From Caprella mutica (lineage: Eukaryota > Arthropoda > Malacostraca > Amphipoda > Caprellidae), in contig CANNZV010002616.1 in NCBI GenBank assembly GCA_947561585.1, positions 1 to 64,000 of the forward strand: a stretch of DNA of 64,000 nt, in the 5' to 3' direction. The notes below the pieces were generated by a model. It saw nothing but the letters and a program-made list of their open reading frames with translations. It was not told where the DNA came from and did no database searches. Below are positions 46,101 through 58,707 of the stretch, piece by piece. The position numbers were made by a program, and so were the translations under genes. Every line of letters begins with the position of its first letter. The stretch's first letter is position 1.

Positions 46101-49100
46101 ACAACGAAATGTCTACAGCATTGAGCGCCAATGCGATGAACTGAAACTTGTGATAGAGGAGGTTTCAGAGAAATACTAATGTGAAGATATTGAAATATCC
46201 CCTGATGTATAAGGGATGGCGAGGTACCAGCCCTTTTATTTTGTTCAATATTCAATTTTCTATTATATAAGTACTAGCTATTTACTCTTAACAATATAAA
46301 TTCTTTGCATAGTTAATTTTGTATATTTTCATTTAATCAAGATTTTTTCTATATATTGATATATGAAAAAGAAAGAAATTTGTATCTAAATTAATTACTT
46401 CATTATATTATTGAAACAATTATGTCTCATTTTTACTGCACACAGTGAATATAAATATTAATTGTAGTTGTCATTGAACATTTTCTAATCTAAATTCTTA
46501 GACAAAGAAAATACGACATTGTTTGGCATGACTTACGTAATAATTTGCAATCATGGAACTGAGAAAATACTATTGGGTGTCTATTTTAAGTGATATTTGA
46601 GGTCTATTTTCTGTGACAATCAGGAAGGACCAATATGTATTTTATTATCAAGACAGTATCCTCATCATTGAACTTGAACGATAATTTCTTATTCAAACCG
46701 TTGAAAATCATTTTAATCGTAAATCAGTATCTATTTCCATCTTCTTTTTAATTGTAATTATCTGTTGATTAACAATTGGTTATTCCTCTTGTTAATTTAT
46801 CTAACTTTTTCTCTCCTCTCAGTCACCTCCCTCAATAAAGCGTTAGTGTCCAGAGGAGCTACTGTCACTGGTGGACATAATCGAATGAATTGCATTGATG
46901 GGAATGAGAACTCATGTGCTTTCGTGATTGAGAATTCTCCCCTCACCATCACACTGGGACATCCTTACTGGCTATCTTCTTTGCGGTGAGTGAAGTCTGC
47001 CTCAATGTACCTAGTTACCTTGTCACTAATTAGTGAAAAATAACAATGCTAATAGAATGTTAGTGCGAAACTAAAGTAACAATTAATACAAGTTACAAAT
47101 TTATACAATATTACGAATTAATTCACTCTCTTAACCCATTACTGTTTTAGTGATCATATTTAGTTTCTTTTACTCATTGAGAATCATTCTCATACTGAGT
47201 ATGAAAATCTGTTTCATACTCAGAGAAACTCAACCCTTTATTAAAACAATAAAGAGTTACATATGAGTAGAAGTACATCTTAATTCATTGAAAAATACAT
47301 TAAAAGTAGTAGTATAGTTAAATTATTATATATTAATATGTCTAACACTAGTGAACTTCCCGTTAAAAATAACTAGTTTTCACTATTATTAATATTGGTG
47401 TAGTTTAACCTGTTAAAAGTGTACTTTCCCGTTAAAATAACAAAATAAGATTTAAAGAATCATATCAATATAATCCTGTGGTTATCATTGTACATTTTTA
47501 ATGTTTAAAATGATCAAATATTTTATATGATCGAAATTGTGGAACTGTCCGATAATTCATAACTTACACTACTTGATTATTGTGTATAATGGATAATTTA
47601 TTGTTCAATTTACTTCAAAATATTTAAGTAGTCTGTATTTGTGATACAGCTTGCCATGCACATTCATTAATTTCCTATCATTTTCTTTAGAAACAGACAC
47701 CGACTAAATATTTAAATGACTGGTTAATGAACTGGTCAGTCAATAACTCTGATCTGAACCCAATTGAACATTATTACTGAGGCCTATTTTAATCTGCGGT
47801 TTACAAAGATGGTAAGCGATATTACTCCAAAGAACATCTGTAGGTTCCTATTATCAATTTATTAATTATATATCTGTTATTTAAAGATTTTTTCTAATAA
47901 TCAATTATATAGCTATTCAATATTATAATATTTTTGTTATTAGTTAATTAATTTGTAATTAATTAATTAATTGTTTTATACTTCATAAATTATGAACAGT
48001 GAATTTTTATAATCTATGATTCTATACTAATAATTTCCCTTGTGGCTTTATTTATTTATTTGGTGTACGATTTTATATGGAGGGTATTAAACATGAAGAA
48101 TGTAACTATGATACGCACGGGAATATATTGACTTGATATTTATTTAAATTTTTATTCAATTTTTAAATGATTTTACCTACGGAGAAAGTATCAGTTTATG
48201 CAGAAAAATGAATTTTATTTGAGTTGACTGAAAATGACGGGTAATGAATTACTATTGAAGACCCGTTATTTTAACGGAAAAATACACTAGTATTTAATAA
48301 AAACAAGATATAGCTAGTGTTGCAAAAAAAAAAAACAGTTTCTTTATAATTGATGTATTTTTTTAATAAAAAACAGAAATCAGTGTTTTTTTAGAAAAAA
48401 GTGTTTCTTTTAATACATTAATTTTCCTTTGAAAATAATACATATAGATCATGTAACTCAATAGTTTCAATCATACTCATCATTTTATGACCTAGTTACT
48501 GAATATGTCCCTACTACTTTGTAAACATCATAAAACATGGTTAGAAGCAACACAAAGGAGACAGAAACTGAAGCAGTTCAGTACTGGTATGCAACGTGTA
48601 CAGTACAAGTAGCAAGCCAGTGTTTCTGAATTCAACTGTTTTGTTAAATGTTTCTCTCCTTCAAGTTTGCTATTTTATTACGGATATCTAAAAATTGTTG
48701 ATTTGTGTTATCAACCTGGAGCATTGTTATTTGTTAACGATGGGAACAATTTTTCTTTTTGTTCCCTCATTTTATGGAGTCTGGCAAGAATACTACTTTG
48801 CTCTGCTGTTTTATAATTTAAATCACTAGGAATATCGACTGAAACAGGCCCAGGATTTTGTTCATAGTTGGAGTCCTGCAACTGTCTACTTTTGTACATA
48901 ATATAATGGTAGTGAAGATCTGAGATGGAAGTTCTCAATCGAAATCTTCCACTTCAGGTGTAACATGTAAAGGTCCATCTAAATCAGTGGTTCTTAAAGT
49001 ATTTTTCTCGCGCACCCCTTGCTTTTCTCAGGCACTCCCTGAACATTAATTGTATTACATTGAAATAGATTAAAAAGCTACAATTATAATATATTTGATT

Positions 49101-52100
49101 ACTATGATGTTAGAAAATGGCAAATGTACTTCATGTACATTCTGCATGATATTAACAGCAAGAACCGAACTTATAATAACATATAAAACAGCCATACCAG
49201 GCACCCCCTCTAAACATTCCAGAACCCAAAAGGGTGCCGCGCTCCCCACTTTAAGAACCACTGAATTCTAAATCAATGTCTTGTGATTGTATCTGATTCT
49301 GAATTTTGAGAACATTTGCATTTCTCTAAGAAATGGATGTTAAGTCTCTCCAGAAGAACTCGACTCAAATCTGTGTGTTGCTTGCGCAGATGAGGCTTCA
49401 TTTAGTTCTTGCCTGTCAGTTCTTTGTTTCAAGTATTTTGACTTTCACTTCACAATTATTACAAAATCTATCAGTGAATTTGTTTCTTCCATTTATCTAA
49501 ATTCTTGGTTTGATTTGTTGAAGTCTGCATCGAAGGTTAGCTGAGAGCCAGCCTGTGTGCGTCTTTTCAGGAGGAATAACAAGGGTTTATTTCGATTTCT
49601 CACTACAATTTTGCCTACAAATAACAACTTATCTGACAAAATTACCTTATGTCGCAGACATCATTCTAATTTCACCATTACATGAATTTTTCCTGATGAT
49701 AGCAAAACGTGTTGCCAATGAATCCCTCCTACTACCGATTTAGAATCTGAAGTAATATTTGCAGGATATAAGCGTGAAATTTTTTATACGAGCTTAAACT
49801 CATTTCTCTGTTTATTGTCTGTGCATTGATTTCTAAATTATCTAAATGGATTTAGATTTCATTGACACTAAGAACAAATTAAATTCATTATCCTCAACAA
49901 CAGCTTTTGAGCTTGATTCAATCCAACTTTAATTAAATGTTCAATTGGTGAAATTGATCCAAAAGTATCTTTAACTCCAGGTGAAGAAGCTTGAGAGGTA
50001 TATTATCTATTCTAAACCAACTCCAAGATTCAAGGAAAATGAATCACAATTGCATGATGATGAAAAAATCATGAAAATATGACAAAGTTTACACTAACAA
50101 ATTATTGAGCAAACAATCATAGATACTTGAGTAAATTTTGACTAAAATCACTTGGAAAATCATTGTTATGAATATGTATATTTAGAGTAATCTTGTTACT
50201 CTTGTATAATATTGAAACGAAAAAGCTTTCTAGAAAAGAAAAAGATGAATTTTAAAATAAAACCGTATTTCCAATGAAAAACACTTTTTAGGCTGTTTTT
50301 TATTGGACGATGTATTTATTAATAAAAAATATGCTGTAAACAAAAAAACAAATGTATTTTTTAATGGTTGCATCACTAGATATAGCTACACTAAATTATT
50401 AATTTTGATGATAATTTTTCATTTAACCTTTAAAAAAGAAAAAAAACAATATTATTTAATTGAATAACATAATGAAGAATTTGATAAATTTACATAAGAT
50501 TTATGTTTAATGTATAAAAAACAAAGGAACTCCGAACTTAGTTTAGATATAATAATAACGATATAATCTATACTAATAATTCCCCTCGTGTGCTTTTTTT
50601 TTTGTGTGTGCTTCTTAAAGAATAATAAGAAATTAATAAATGTTTATGGAAACCTGTATCACAATTACAGACCTCTAAAATATCTAGAAGTAAATGGAAT
50701 AATAATTTATTTATTCAACCTTCAGAAGAGAATATTATTTAAATAATATAATAAAGAATTTTGTAAATTTACATTCAGTTTGTATTTTATGAATAAAAAA
50801 AAACACTAGCAAAGGAACTACGAATAGAGTTTATATGATTAATGAATTATAGTGAATAGAAAATGTATGTATAAAGTAATGGAGAAAATGCCTTTTGTTT
50901 TTAAATTTACTCACATGTGCATACAATCTAGCTACATTTTATTATAATCTTTGTCTCTTCATTTTACTCGCATGTGCATACAATCTAGCTACATTTTATT
51001 ACAATCTTTGTCTTTTTATTTTACTCACATGTGCATACAATCTAGCTACATTTTATTATAATCTTTGTCTCTTCATTTTACTCGCATGTGCATACAATCT
51101 AGCTACATTTTATTACAATCTTTGTCTTTTTATTTTACTCACATGTGCATACAATCTAGCTACATTTTATTATAATCTTTGTCTCTTCATTTTACTCGCA
51201 TGTGCATACAATCTAGCTACATTTTATTACAATCTTTGTCTCTTCATTTTACTCACATGTGCATACAATCTAGCTACATTTCGTTACAATCTTTGTCTCT
51301 TCATTTTACTCGCATGTGCATACAATCTAGCTACATTTTATTATAATCTTTGTCTCTTCATTTTACTCGCATGTGCATACAATCTAGTTACATTTTATTA
51401 CAATCTTTATCTCTTCATTTTACTCACATGTGCATACAATCTAGCTACATTTCGTTACAATCTTTGTCTCTTCATTTTACTCACATGTGCATACAATCTA
51501 GCTACATTTTTTCTTTAATTTTACTCTCAGTGGGTAATTTATTCCTAACAATAAGCTAATGTTAACATTACACCGTTAGTAATTATAATTAAATGGAATT
51601 ATCAAGGATGGTTATTATCATTCATTTTAGTTGATGAATATTAGTTTAAATTTAATTAATATAATTTGATTCAAAACGAATAGTAATATACCATTTTTAA
51701 CTCTAGATTGAATTAATAATATAAATTAGGTTTTTATTATTCTTAGCACTGTATTGATGATTTAGTTGTCACTGTGTGGATATGACTTTATTCTCTCTTT
51801 CTCCCTCAGGGTGAAAATAGATGCAGGGGGTACCAGTTACAGCATCGAGAGTTCCTCTGACGGAGAATCTTGGCAACCAGTTGGTGGTGAGACAGAGGGG
51901 GATATGGATATAGTCTGGCGTACCTTTGAGTTCAGTCGCAGAGTTGTGCTGCACTTCAGAGTCACAGTGAAGAGAATAGATGATGTAAGTATTCCCTTGA
52001 CTGCTATTCTTCATGCATTAGTCGGTGAGTAATGGATGCGTTATTAACAATAAATATTGAAGCCATTTTGTACATTTCTCTATTCGGTCATCTTCAGGAG

Positions 52101-52904
52101 GCAAATATTCTCCACAATTATTATTTTAGACTTATTTCTGAAATGGTTTAATTTTATATTCTACCATTTATTGGACCTTATTGAGAAAATGATTCTAAAT
52201 TAAATTTTCCGGAAATGTTTTTAAAATTATATTATATTTCGCTTTAGAATCTATTGATTATTTCTGACGGTGGAAATAGTATTTAATTTATGTTGATTTA
52301 TTAAATTTATTCTGAATTGTAAAAGATTTCACTAGTTTCAAACATTTCCTGTTGAATGTTGAATTGTTTTTTATTTGTAGGAGTGTAGCAATATTAATAA
52401 ATAATATCAGAACTCTCTTCATTACATTAACTTCACAAATATATATAACTTCACACCATAGAAATTTCGCCCCTCACAATAGTCCATTGGTTATCATTTT
52501 GACATAATTGTTAAAGTCGCAACTACCGTAAATAATGTAACTTATTCTTAGTGATAAAATATAATAACATTGTTTATGCTATATTAACTAAAATAATATC
52601 TTATAATTATTATCTCGAAATTACTATAAACTGTTGTAATTTGTACGAAGGTTTATTTTTTTTTCAATATCTATAGTCATAATATCTAATTATTTTTACG
52701 CTCTTTTCAATTTTATAAGATATCTTTTGGTTAATACAGCTCTATCACAAGGTATTACATTTATAAAGTAGATTCATATGCTTTATATATTGTCCACTAA
52801 TTTGCTGCTTGTTACTCTTGTAAACATTTTCTCTTCTCTGACAGGATTGGATAGGTCTGTACCACTTTGAGAGTCCTGCCAGCACCACTGCTGTCACAAA
52901 CTAA
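39947..52904 (+). CDS. BTBD9-like BTB-BACK-F5/8C gene, unit C, intact
   Basis: Exons 39947-40104, 41590-42061, 42641-42871 (3a) or 43165-43395 (3b), 43826-43981, 44128-44251, 46823-46985, 51810-51984, 52845-52904. With either exon 3 the coding sum is 1539 nt: 512 aa plus stop. Every junction is GT-AG and phase-consistent. Domains: BTB about residues 28-270, interrupted by an 11-copy 7-residue repeat; BACK about 270-375; F5/8C-like about 400-505. Architecture resembles BTBD9, but with one discoidin-like domain rather than two and a C-terminus ending soon after it. BTBD9 relatives act in synaptic and dopamine-related functions and possibly with cullin-3; the role of this diverged tandem paralogue is unknown. 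Confidence 0.85.
41590..42061 (+). CDS. Unit C exon 2: BTB core with expanded 21-bp coding repeat
   Basis: 472 nt, acceptor TTTACAG, donor GTAAGT. Holds 11 tandem copies of a 21-bp unit (TCAAGTGATGCTAAAAAGGG and variants) encoding SDAKKGS, with a few KAS, IKAS and KNGS changes. Then comes the conserved EGSQAIIELCDVS and DNVIEIRNVKMEVVKGV block. It is 147 nt (49 codons) longer than unit B's exon. Confidence 0.87.
42641..42871 (+). CDS. Unit C exon 3a
   Basis: 231 nt, phase 0-0, acceptor TCACCAG, donor GTAAGT. Nearly identical to unit B exon 3a, with a few changes such as PTRNI for PNQKI. Confidence 0.87.
42872..43164. other. Short 3a-3b intron with deletion junction
   Basis: 293 bp. At about 43035 the first about 50 bases of the hAT-like MITE join directly to sequence equivalent to 20340 in unit B. 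More than 2 kb of non-gypsy DNA present in B is thus missing. Confidence 0.75.
43165..43395 (+). CDS. Unit C exon 3b
   Basis: 231 nt, phase 0-0, acceptor TCAACAG, donor GTAAGT. Aligned end to end with 3a and closely similar to unit B exon 3b. Confidence 0.87.
43826..43981 (+). CDS. Unit C exon 4: BACK domain
   Basis: 156 nt, acceptor ATTCAG, donor GTAATT. Encodes VSLLSLDSESFGAAEIDIF, ERWTGVNKPSEETVEDIV and KKIRLATISQK. Confidence 0.87.
44128..44251 (+). CDS. Unit C exon 5
   Basis: 124 nt, acceptor CTTCAG, donor GTAATT. Encodes DLFHVVKSSKELPSIDILDA and NFRRRQQGR. Confidence 0.87.
44252..46822. other. Intron 5 of unit C
   Basis: Same degenerate transposon-like content as intron 5 of unit B, with additional indels breaking the frames that are open there. 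A pogo-like terminal word (CAGTAAAGCTCCTATAACTG) lies at about 46045. Confidence 0.45.
46823..46985 (+). CDS. Unit C exon 6: start of F5/8C domain
   Basis: 163 nt, acceptor CTCTCAG, donor GTGAGT. In-frame: VTSLNKALVSRGATVTGG, NRMNCIDGNENSC, LTITLGHPYWLSSLR. Lacks one codon and one C relative to unit B. Confidence 0.87.
48315..50378 (-). mobile_element. hAT transposon relic, unit C copy
   Basis: 2064 bp; target duplications GATATAGC at 48307-48314 and 50379-50386. Orthologous to 25523-27578. Confidence 0.8.
48985..49263. mobile_element. hAT MITE nested in the hAT element, unit C copy
   Basis: 279 bp with the same perfect 16-base inverted ends as the unit B copy. Confidence 0.8.
50905..51510. 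repeat. 57-bp minisatellite in intron 6, unit C
   Basis: About 11 copies. In the left part two unit types alternate (ACTCGCATG with CTCTTCAT; ACTCACATG with CTTTTTAT), giving a 114-bp dimer period not seen in unit B. The long open frame across it is an artefact of the period. Confidence 0.9.
51810..51984 (+). CDS. Unit C exon 7: F5/8C core
   Basis: 175 nt, acceptor CCCTCAG, donor GTAAGT. Encodes VKIDAGGTSYSIESSSDGE, WRTFEFSRRVVLHFRVTVKR. Confidence 0.87.
52845..52904 (+). CDS. Unit C exon 8: C-terminus
   Basis: Acceptor CTGACAG; encodes DWIGLYHFESPASTTAVTN, TAA at 52902-52904. The coding-like tail beyond the stop in unit B is cut short here by a deletion at about 52949. Confidence 0.83.
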   Translation, partial: DWIGLYHFESPASTTAVTN

Positions 52905-53406
52905 CAGCTCTCTCAACCAATAAGGACAGCAGTCACCTTTGACGTGAATCTATGAAGATTTAGTTTATTTTTAGTATCTTCTCCTCGTGGAACTTTTTCA
53001 GTACTCGCCATAATTAATATATAGCCTCGCGGAAGTTATTATCAATGTTGTTAATGTTTAAAATAAATATAAAATTGTTAATTCTAATGAATAAATATTC
53101 TATAACTTTTCAGTCTATTGTTTTATATCTACTGAATGATTTATTATTTTCACAAATAAATATACATTCCATTCATCTTTTATCTTCCCTAAATTAACCA
53201 ATTAGTGCAATATTACCTGTGAATATTGTACCCTCAGAAATCTAAAGGAATGTCCTATCATTGGATCTCTATTAATCATAAAAACTGTTCATAGGCGATA
53301 GGGTAATGAATCAATTACCAGATTCTTATGTTTTCTTATAAGTTACCGGGTTGGACATTTTAAATGATCACTTTGGTTAATTGTGATTGTTTTGTTTATG
53401 ACAATC

Positions 53407-53460
53407 AAAATACATTCATTGAGTAAAGAAACAGGTGTCTACTCAATGAATGTATTTTGG
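53407..53460. repeat. Perfect 20-bp hairpin, unit C
   Basis: Same 20-base arms and 14-base loop as at 30688-30741. Confidence 0.75.
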
Positions 53461-54145
53461 TAGTCATAAGTCATAGAAATTTTTAATGATTCTCTTTGAA
53501 AATTTATCATCGGGAAACTATTCAGGAAAAATAAGTATACGAAAGGTAATTCGTTCTGTACCCTAGATAGTTTCGGTTGAGGGTGAATAATGTCCATTTG
53601 GATGTTTTACAATCAAAAGTAGGACTTTTCTCAGTTGTGTACTATTTCTCATAGCTAAGGATAAAGCCAGCCACATCATCCTTGTAGATGTTGATGGTAA
53701 TGATCTTTATAATATGTATATTGTACTAACAGTTTCCGTTTTTATTACCAAATCACGACTCTGTCTTATTGCCAAATGATAATAAGACCGGTGGCAGTCA
53801 TATGAACAATATAATTGTTTCTCCTTAATAAACATTTCATTTCATATGAATTATAGTGAAAGAAAATTGTATTTAAAGCCTTTTAAACAGTGTTCCAGTA
53901 TTTGTTCCACAGTTTAACTCTCACTCAGTATAGGTGAGTAAATAATAGATAGATACTTTCATTTATATAATTGTGTTACATTGTATCAACAGCAATTATA
54001 TGCTCTTGTGAAAATTATTAGGCAGTAGGATAGATTCCAAGTTATTGGTTGGTTCTACATTTTCGGACGCGATAGAAATGGAAATATAATAATAATAATT
54101 ATATTCTAATTGGTGTAGTGGATACCAATTAAATAATGATTATTA

Positions 54146-54305
54146 TACAGTGTGTCCACCAAAATTGTATCCATTGCCTTGAATCAGCATGATTCAACAT
54201 ATTCATCATTCTACTGCAATATGTTCAATCTATTATTAATATTTACATAAAACTTATATTAATATATTCAATAGAAGTGGATACATACTTAGTGGACACA
54301 CTGTA
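54146..54305. mobile_element. Tc1/mariner-type MITE, unit C copy
   Basis: 160 bp, same ends and TA flanks as the unit B copy. Confidence 0.8.
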
Positions 54306-54542
54306 TAATATATAGATGGAACCATGCAATAATACTTAATTTTCCCAAAATTGGGACATGTTGAATTACCAAAACATTGCAATTAGCAGTTCTATTTTGG
54401 TAATGTGAAATAACTCTAATAAATAAACTGAAATTACTATCACAGTTACTATTTTCTTCGATCGTATATGTAATTCTAAATCGAGTTAGGAAGTCGATAA
54501 AACACTTGATGGACGACCTAACAGATATCAACCTGGGTAAAT

Positions 54543-55810
54543 TCCATTCCGAAGCTACAATATGTTCTGCGGGCTTCTCCAGCTTACAAGCACGTAGTCG
54601 AACTTAGCTGCTTTGATGAATCACTTAGATCTGCCGTTGCCAGTGTGACCAATGTAGAGATGACAGCTGATTCTTGGGTTCAGGCAACTTTACCGCTTGG
54701 CCTTGGTGGACTGGGTTGTAGGAGAGCTGGAGATATTGTCTTACCTGCTTTTGTGTCTTCAATGTATTCTGTGAGTGATTTGGTTGAAACTATTCTTTCT
54801 AATATTAATGTAGTCGATACCGGAGAGCTTACAGATGCAGTTGGGACATGGAGACAGGGTTTACAGGCTGGTTTCCCGATACCAGTCCATGAGTCCAGTC
54901 AAAAAGAATGGGATACACCACGGGCTCATTCATTAATGGAGAGTCTGTTGGGTAGAGCTGATCAGGAGGCAAGGGCACGACTGTTATCTGCATCTCTTAA
55001 AGAAACTGGAGTGTGGTTGAACGCGATTTCCATACCGTCATTGGGTACACAGCTCGATCCAGAGGTCCTGATGGTGGCCATTGCTCTCAGAGTTGGTACC
55101 AGAGTTTGTGAACCTCATTCTTGCCGCTGTGGTAGTGGGATGGATGTCAAAGGACTGCATGGCCTGTCTTGTAGGTACAGTTCTGGGCGTCACCCAAGAC
55201 ATGCAGCAATGAATGAAGTGGTAAAACGGGCTTTGCAGAGAGCAGGACTCCCTTCAGTACTTGAGCCTCCTGAGCTTGACAGAGGTGATGGTAAACGCCC
55301 AGATGGTATTACTGTGTTTCCTTAAATGAATGGAAAGAATCTGATTTGGGATTGCACGTGTGTCGACACATTTGCCGAGACACACCTCAATGATTTGGCA
55401 GTTGAGGCCGGATCAGCTGCCGGGGCTGCGGAGAACCGTAAACGTCAGAAATACTCTGCCCTTGGAGATGCATACATATTTTAGCCAATTGCTATTGTGA
55501 CCACAGGAGCGTACGGTAGTAAGATCTCCTTAATCATGAAGTCCATAGGTAGACGCCTTGTTGAGACAACGAATGATCCAAGGGAGTCTGCCTGGTTCCA
55601 ACAGCGAATGACTCTTGCGATCCAGAGAGGGAATGCCTTCAGCATCCTCTCAGCCGCGAAGGAGAGGTTTTAGAGGGTCGGGTCCACCCCTTCAGGGAAC
55701 TAAACCCCTCACTCGTAGTTCCTGAAGGAATTTCTTCTTCTGTAAAGATTTTATCCTTCTTGTTTTTAATGGAAAAATATTGTCCTTAGAAAAAAAAATA
55801 AAAAAAAAAA
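54543..55810 (+). mobile_element. 5'-truncated non-LTR retrotransposon, unit C only
   Basis: Inserted between bases that are contiguous in unit B (near 31920). Open from the left edge to a stop at 55323-55325: KLQYVLRASPAYKHVVEL, LPLGLGGLGCRRAGD, then a Cys/His cluster (CEPHSCRCG...GLHGLSCRYSSGRHPRH) and RPDG...LIWDCTCVDT. The last two resemble the C-terminal zinc motif and PD-(D/E)xK-like nuclease of site-specific non-LTR elements. Coding resumes after the stop (GKNLIWDCTCV to about 55670). It ends with an A-rich tail at 55789-55810. Clade not fixed; target duplication unclear. Confidence 0.75.
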
Positions 55811-56386
55811 CGGCTTCAACCTGGCTTTGAGAAAACCATCTGTTGTTTGTTCCTTCTTAACAAAAATGAAAATATATCCGTTGAACTGGTGCGATTTGTT
55901 ACTATAGCGCGTTCAATTTATACTAAATTGACAAAAGAGTAAAATATTTGACAGAAGAGTTAACTGACACAAACTGAGTAATACTTTAGAATAAATTGCA
56001 TGAAAATGTTGAATGTCAATAAAGCTGCTTACCAACTTTAATGGAGTGGGGGCAGTCACAATCGTAGCACTGTTGTACTAAATTGGATTGCTATTGTTTG
56101 AAAAAGTACTGCAGATGCACTACTCAAGAATATTAAAGCAGTCTAAATTATGCGGAAATATTATAATAGTCTTCGGATTTTCTGCTAATAGCCCTACTGC
56201 GATATAGAAAGAAACTGTCAATCATCCAACACACTACATCAGACTCAATGGAACTCCTAAATCTCAAGCTGCTTCAGAGGTTTTAAACAGTATCATGAAG
56301 ATGAGTTTGGCGACAAGGAATATATTCTCGGAACTCGATGCCGACGTAATCTATGAGAAATTTTATTAGATATTAGCAGTATACTG

Positions 56387-56598
56387 TCACTCACCGTATG
56401 TTATGCAGACGGTAATACTGTCACTCACTGTCTGTTATGCAGACGGTAATACTGTCACTCACTTTCTGTTATGTAGACGGTAATACTGTCACTCACCGTC
56501 TGTATATGGACGGTAATACTGTCACTCACTGTCTGTTATGTAGACAGTAATACTGTCACTCACTTTCTGTTGTGTAGACGGTAATACTGTCACTCACC
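56387..56598 (-). repeat. 34-bp tandem repeat of exon end plus 5' splice site, unit C
   Basis: Seven units of 34 bases. On the minus strand every unit keeps GTGAGTGACAG preceded by ACAGACG-, ACAGACA- or ACAGAAA-like exon ends. Confidence 0.78.
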
Positions 56599-56811
56599 GT
56601 CTGTTATGTAGACGGTAATGCTGTCTGGCTCAGTGTTGGTGGCCATGCATGTGTAGTTTCCGTAGTCTTTCTGATTCGCTCTGGAGATTCTGAGGTGTGA
56701 CGTCACGTGACTTGTCACCTCAATTGTGACGTTAATTCCTCCCCTTTGTCGGTCGAAAGAAATCATCCGGTTGTTGTGGTACCAGAACACGTAATACGGG
56801 GCAGAATTCGT
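56598..56811 (-). pseudogene. Dpr-like Ig2 exon, unit C, acceptor destroyed
   Basis: 214 nt, same length as unit B's. Frame intact (WYHNNRMISFDRQRGGINV, YGNYTCMATNTEP), but the acceptor reads TTTCCGG instead of TTTCCAG, so normal splicing should fail. Confidence 0.65.
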
Positions 56812-57495
56812 CCGGAAAGAAGAAAATGAAACGTTAAAAAATCAGGAAATGAGTTGTCGCAGAATCTGCCTCGAAGTGACTATTCTTCGGGTAATGGTTG
56901 CGCAAAAGATCGATACTGTCAGAAGTATAAATGTTTTATGATAGTTCTAATTGTTAATAATTACTGTTCTAACTGCTATTAAAATCAGTTCAAACAGTTA
57001 TTACTATATAGATAGATATAGAGTATATTCAAACCAGCGACAGAGCTCTCTAATTGTGTGGCAGTAAAGTCCTTAGCTGTACTGTCCCTTTCATAAACTT
57101 CACAAAGTTATTGTCGCAATGTTGACAGTTTTTACTTTTTAGTAGATATTCTCTAAAGATCAATAACTATCCTAACTAAGAAAAGAATGAAAGGAATACA
57201 AGCTCTTTACTTATCATTAGAGTACATTGGACTGAATGTACCTAAAAGAGAGCAAACAAGGCCTAGATTAACTCTACAAACAAACTTCTAAAGGTTTAAC
57301 ATTTCAAATTAGTGTTTACAACTATTCGAGCGTCCGTTTTATCGTTTGAAGTATGCATTTTAAACATTGAAATATACCGTCTGTATGCATAACATAAACT
57401 CCTTAAATTACACAGTATTAGACACTATAGTTTCTCGTAGTATTTTGGCTAACTTAAACATAATATGAATTTTGAGACAAAGAGTTTCAACTCAC

Positions 57496-57631
57496 ATAGT
57501 TAATGTGGCGCACCAGAGATATGGTTGACCCCCTCGTCTACATGGTATTCACCATCTTCAATTATGGTTGCAGTGGCAGAAGTCACTGTCAGATCAACCA
57601 AATGGGAGGGTTTTTTGGTTTAATCAACCAT
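57496..57631 (-). pseudogene. Dpr-like inter-Ig/Ig2 start exon, unit C, frameshifted
   Basis: Has the acceptor CACAG, but carries a TAA near its start, an extra G in the GAGGGG run before the STISL segment, and TGC changed to CGC at the conserved Ig cysteine. Confidence 0.65.
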
Positions 57632-57639
57632 CTGTGAAA

Positions 57640-58697
57640 CAGAAGTAAGATTTTTTATTTTTAAAATATAATTAACGTTAAAGGGACTGTCTCATCTAAA
57701 AAATATGTTTCGTTACTAAAGTTTTGTTTTTTAGAATTTATTTGCGAATGTATCCTGATTTTTTTTGAAACTTTAAACTATACATAAAAAATTATAAAGT
57801 GAAAAATGATTGAAAAGTTTTTAGAAAAGTGAAAAAGTGAAGAATATTTGAAGTTTGCGAATAAATGAAAAAAATAGCTCCATATTTATATAGAAAATTG
57901 TTTTCCGAACAAGTTGCAACTTTCCGTTTTTCTCCATATGTAAAACAACAGAGAAATAATGAATTAAATTTTGAAAATGCAACTGATCAGGAAAGTCACT
58001 TTTACGTTTTTTTTTAAACAATAGAATTTATTATTTTCGGATTATAAATTCCTCTGCCCCCTCTCCCACACACAAAAATAATACTGGGGTACCTTTAAAA
58101 AGGTTTCCTCTCATACAGTTTTTGAGCTAGAGACATTAGATTTATTTCATCTTGTTCTGAATTCAGTTGTCGCATTAGAAAATTATATCAAAAAAATAAT
58201 GTATTGTTTTATAATTCCATATACTTTTTCATACATTGAGAAATTTTTAAAAATTGATAGTCCTTTTGTATGCAACTTAATTCAATAGAAAATGAAACAA
58301 ACTCCAAAATATACTTTTTTTTTTGTCAGATGTTAGGTGAGACGGTCCCCCTGAACTTGGCTGAACTTGAGAGAATTGATCTCATCACAATTGTAAAAGT
58401 AAGAGCTGCAGTGATGTCGAGTTCTCAAAACTCTTGTTCGACAATGTGAAAAGATTGTAACCTATTCTCAATACAACTTCAAAAATATTAGCGGTTTCTC
58501 ATCCCTTCTCTCCATTTATTCAATTATTAAATTACTGACTCATTATTTAACTAGCAATCAAATATTTACTCGCGGATATCCTTCAATTTTCTAATTAAGG
58601 GCCTAAATATCCTGTTAAATTAACTATCAGATGTAAACTGGTAAATATTTTCTCCCCAATGATAGGACTTCATATATGGAATTTCACGCTGCAAACT
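57640..58697. other. AT-rich DNA equivalent to 33720-35240 of unit B
   Basis: Collinear with unit B but with deletions. No genes seen. Confidence 0.5.
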
Positions 58698-58707
58698 GTT
58701 GCTTCGG

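Larger units (their letters stand above)
46986..51809. other. Intron 6 of unit C
   Basis: 4.8 kb intron collinear with intron 6 of unit B, including the hAT element and the 57-bp minisatellite. No other recognised features. Confidence 0.7.

Noticed and set aside
50895..51518. 207-codon open frame rich in Leu/Tyr/Cys
   Set aside because: The same minisatellite in unit C read in another frame.
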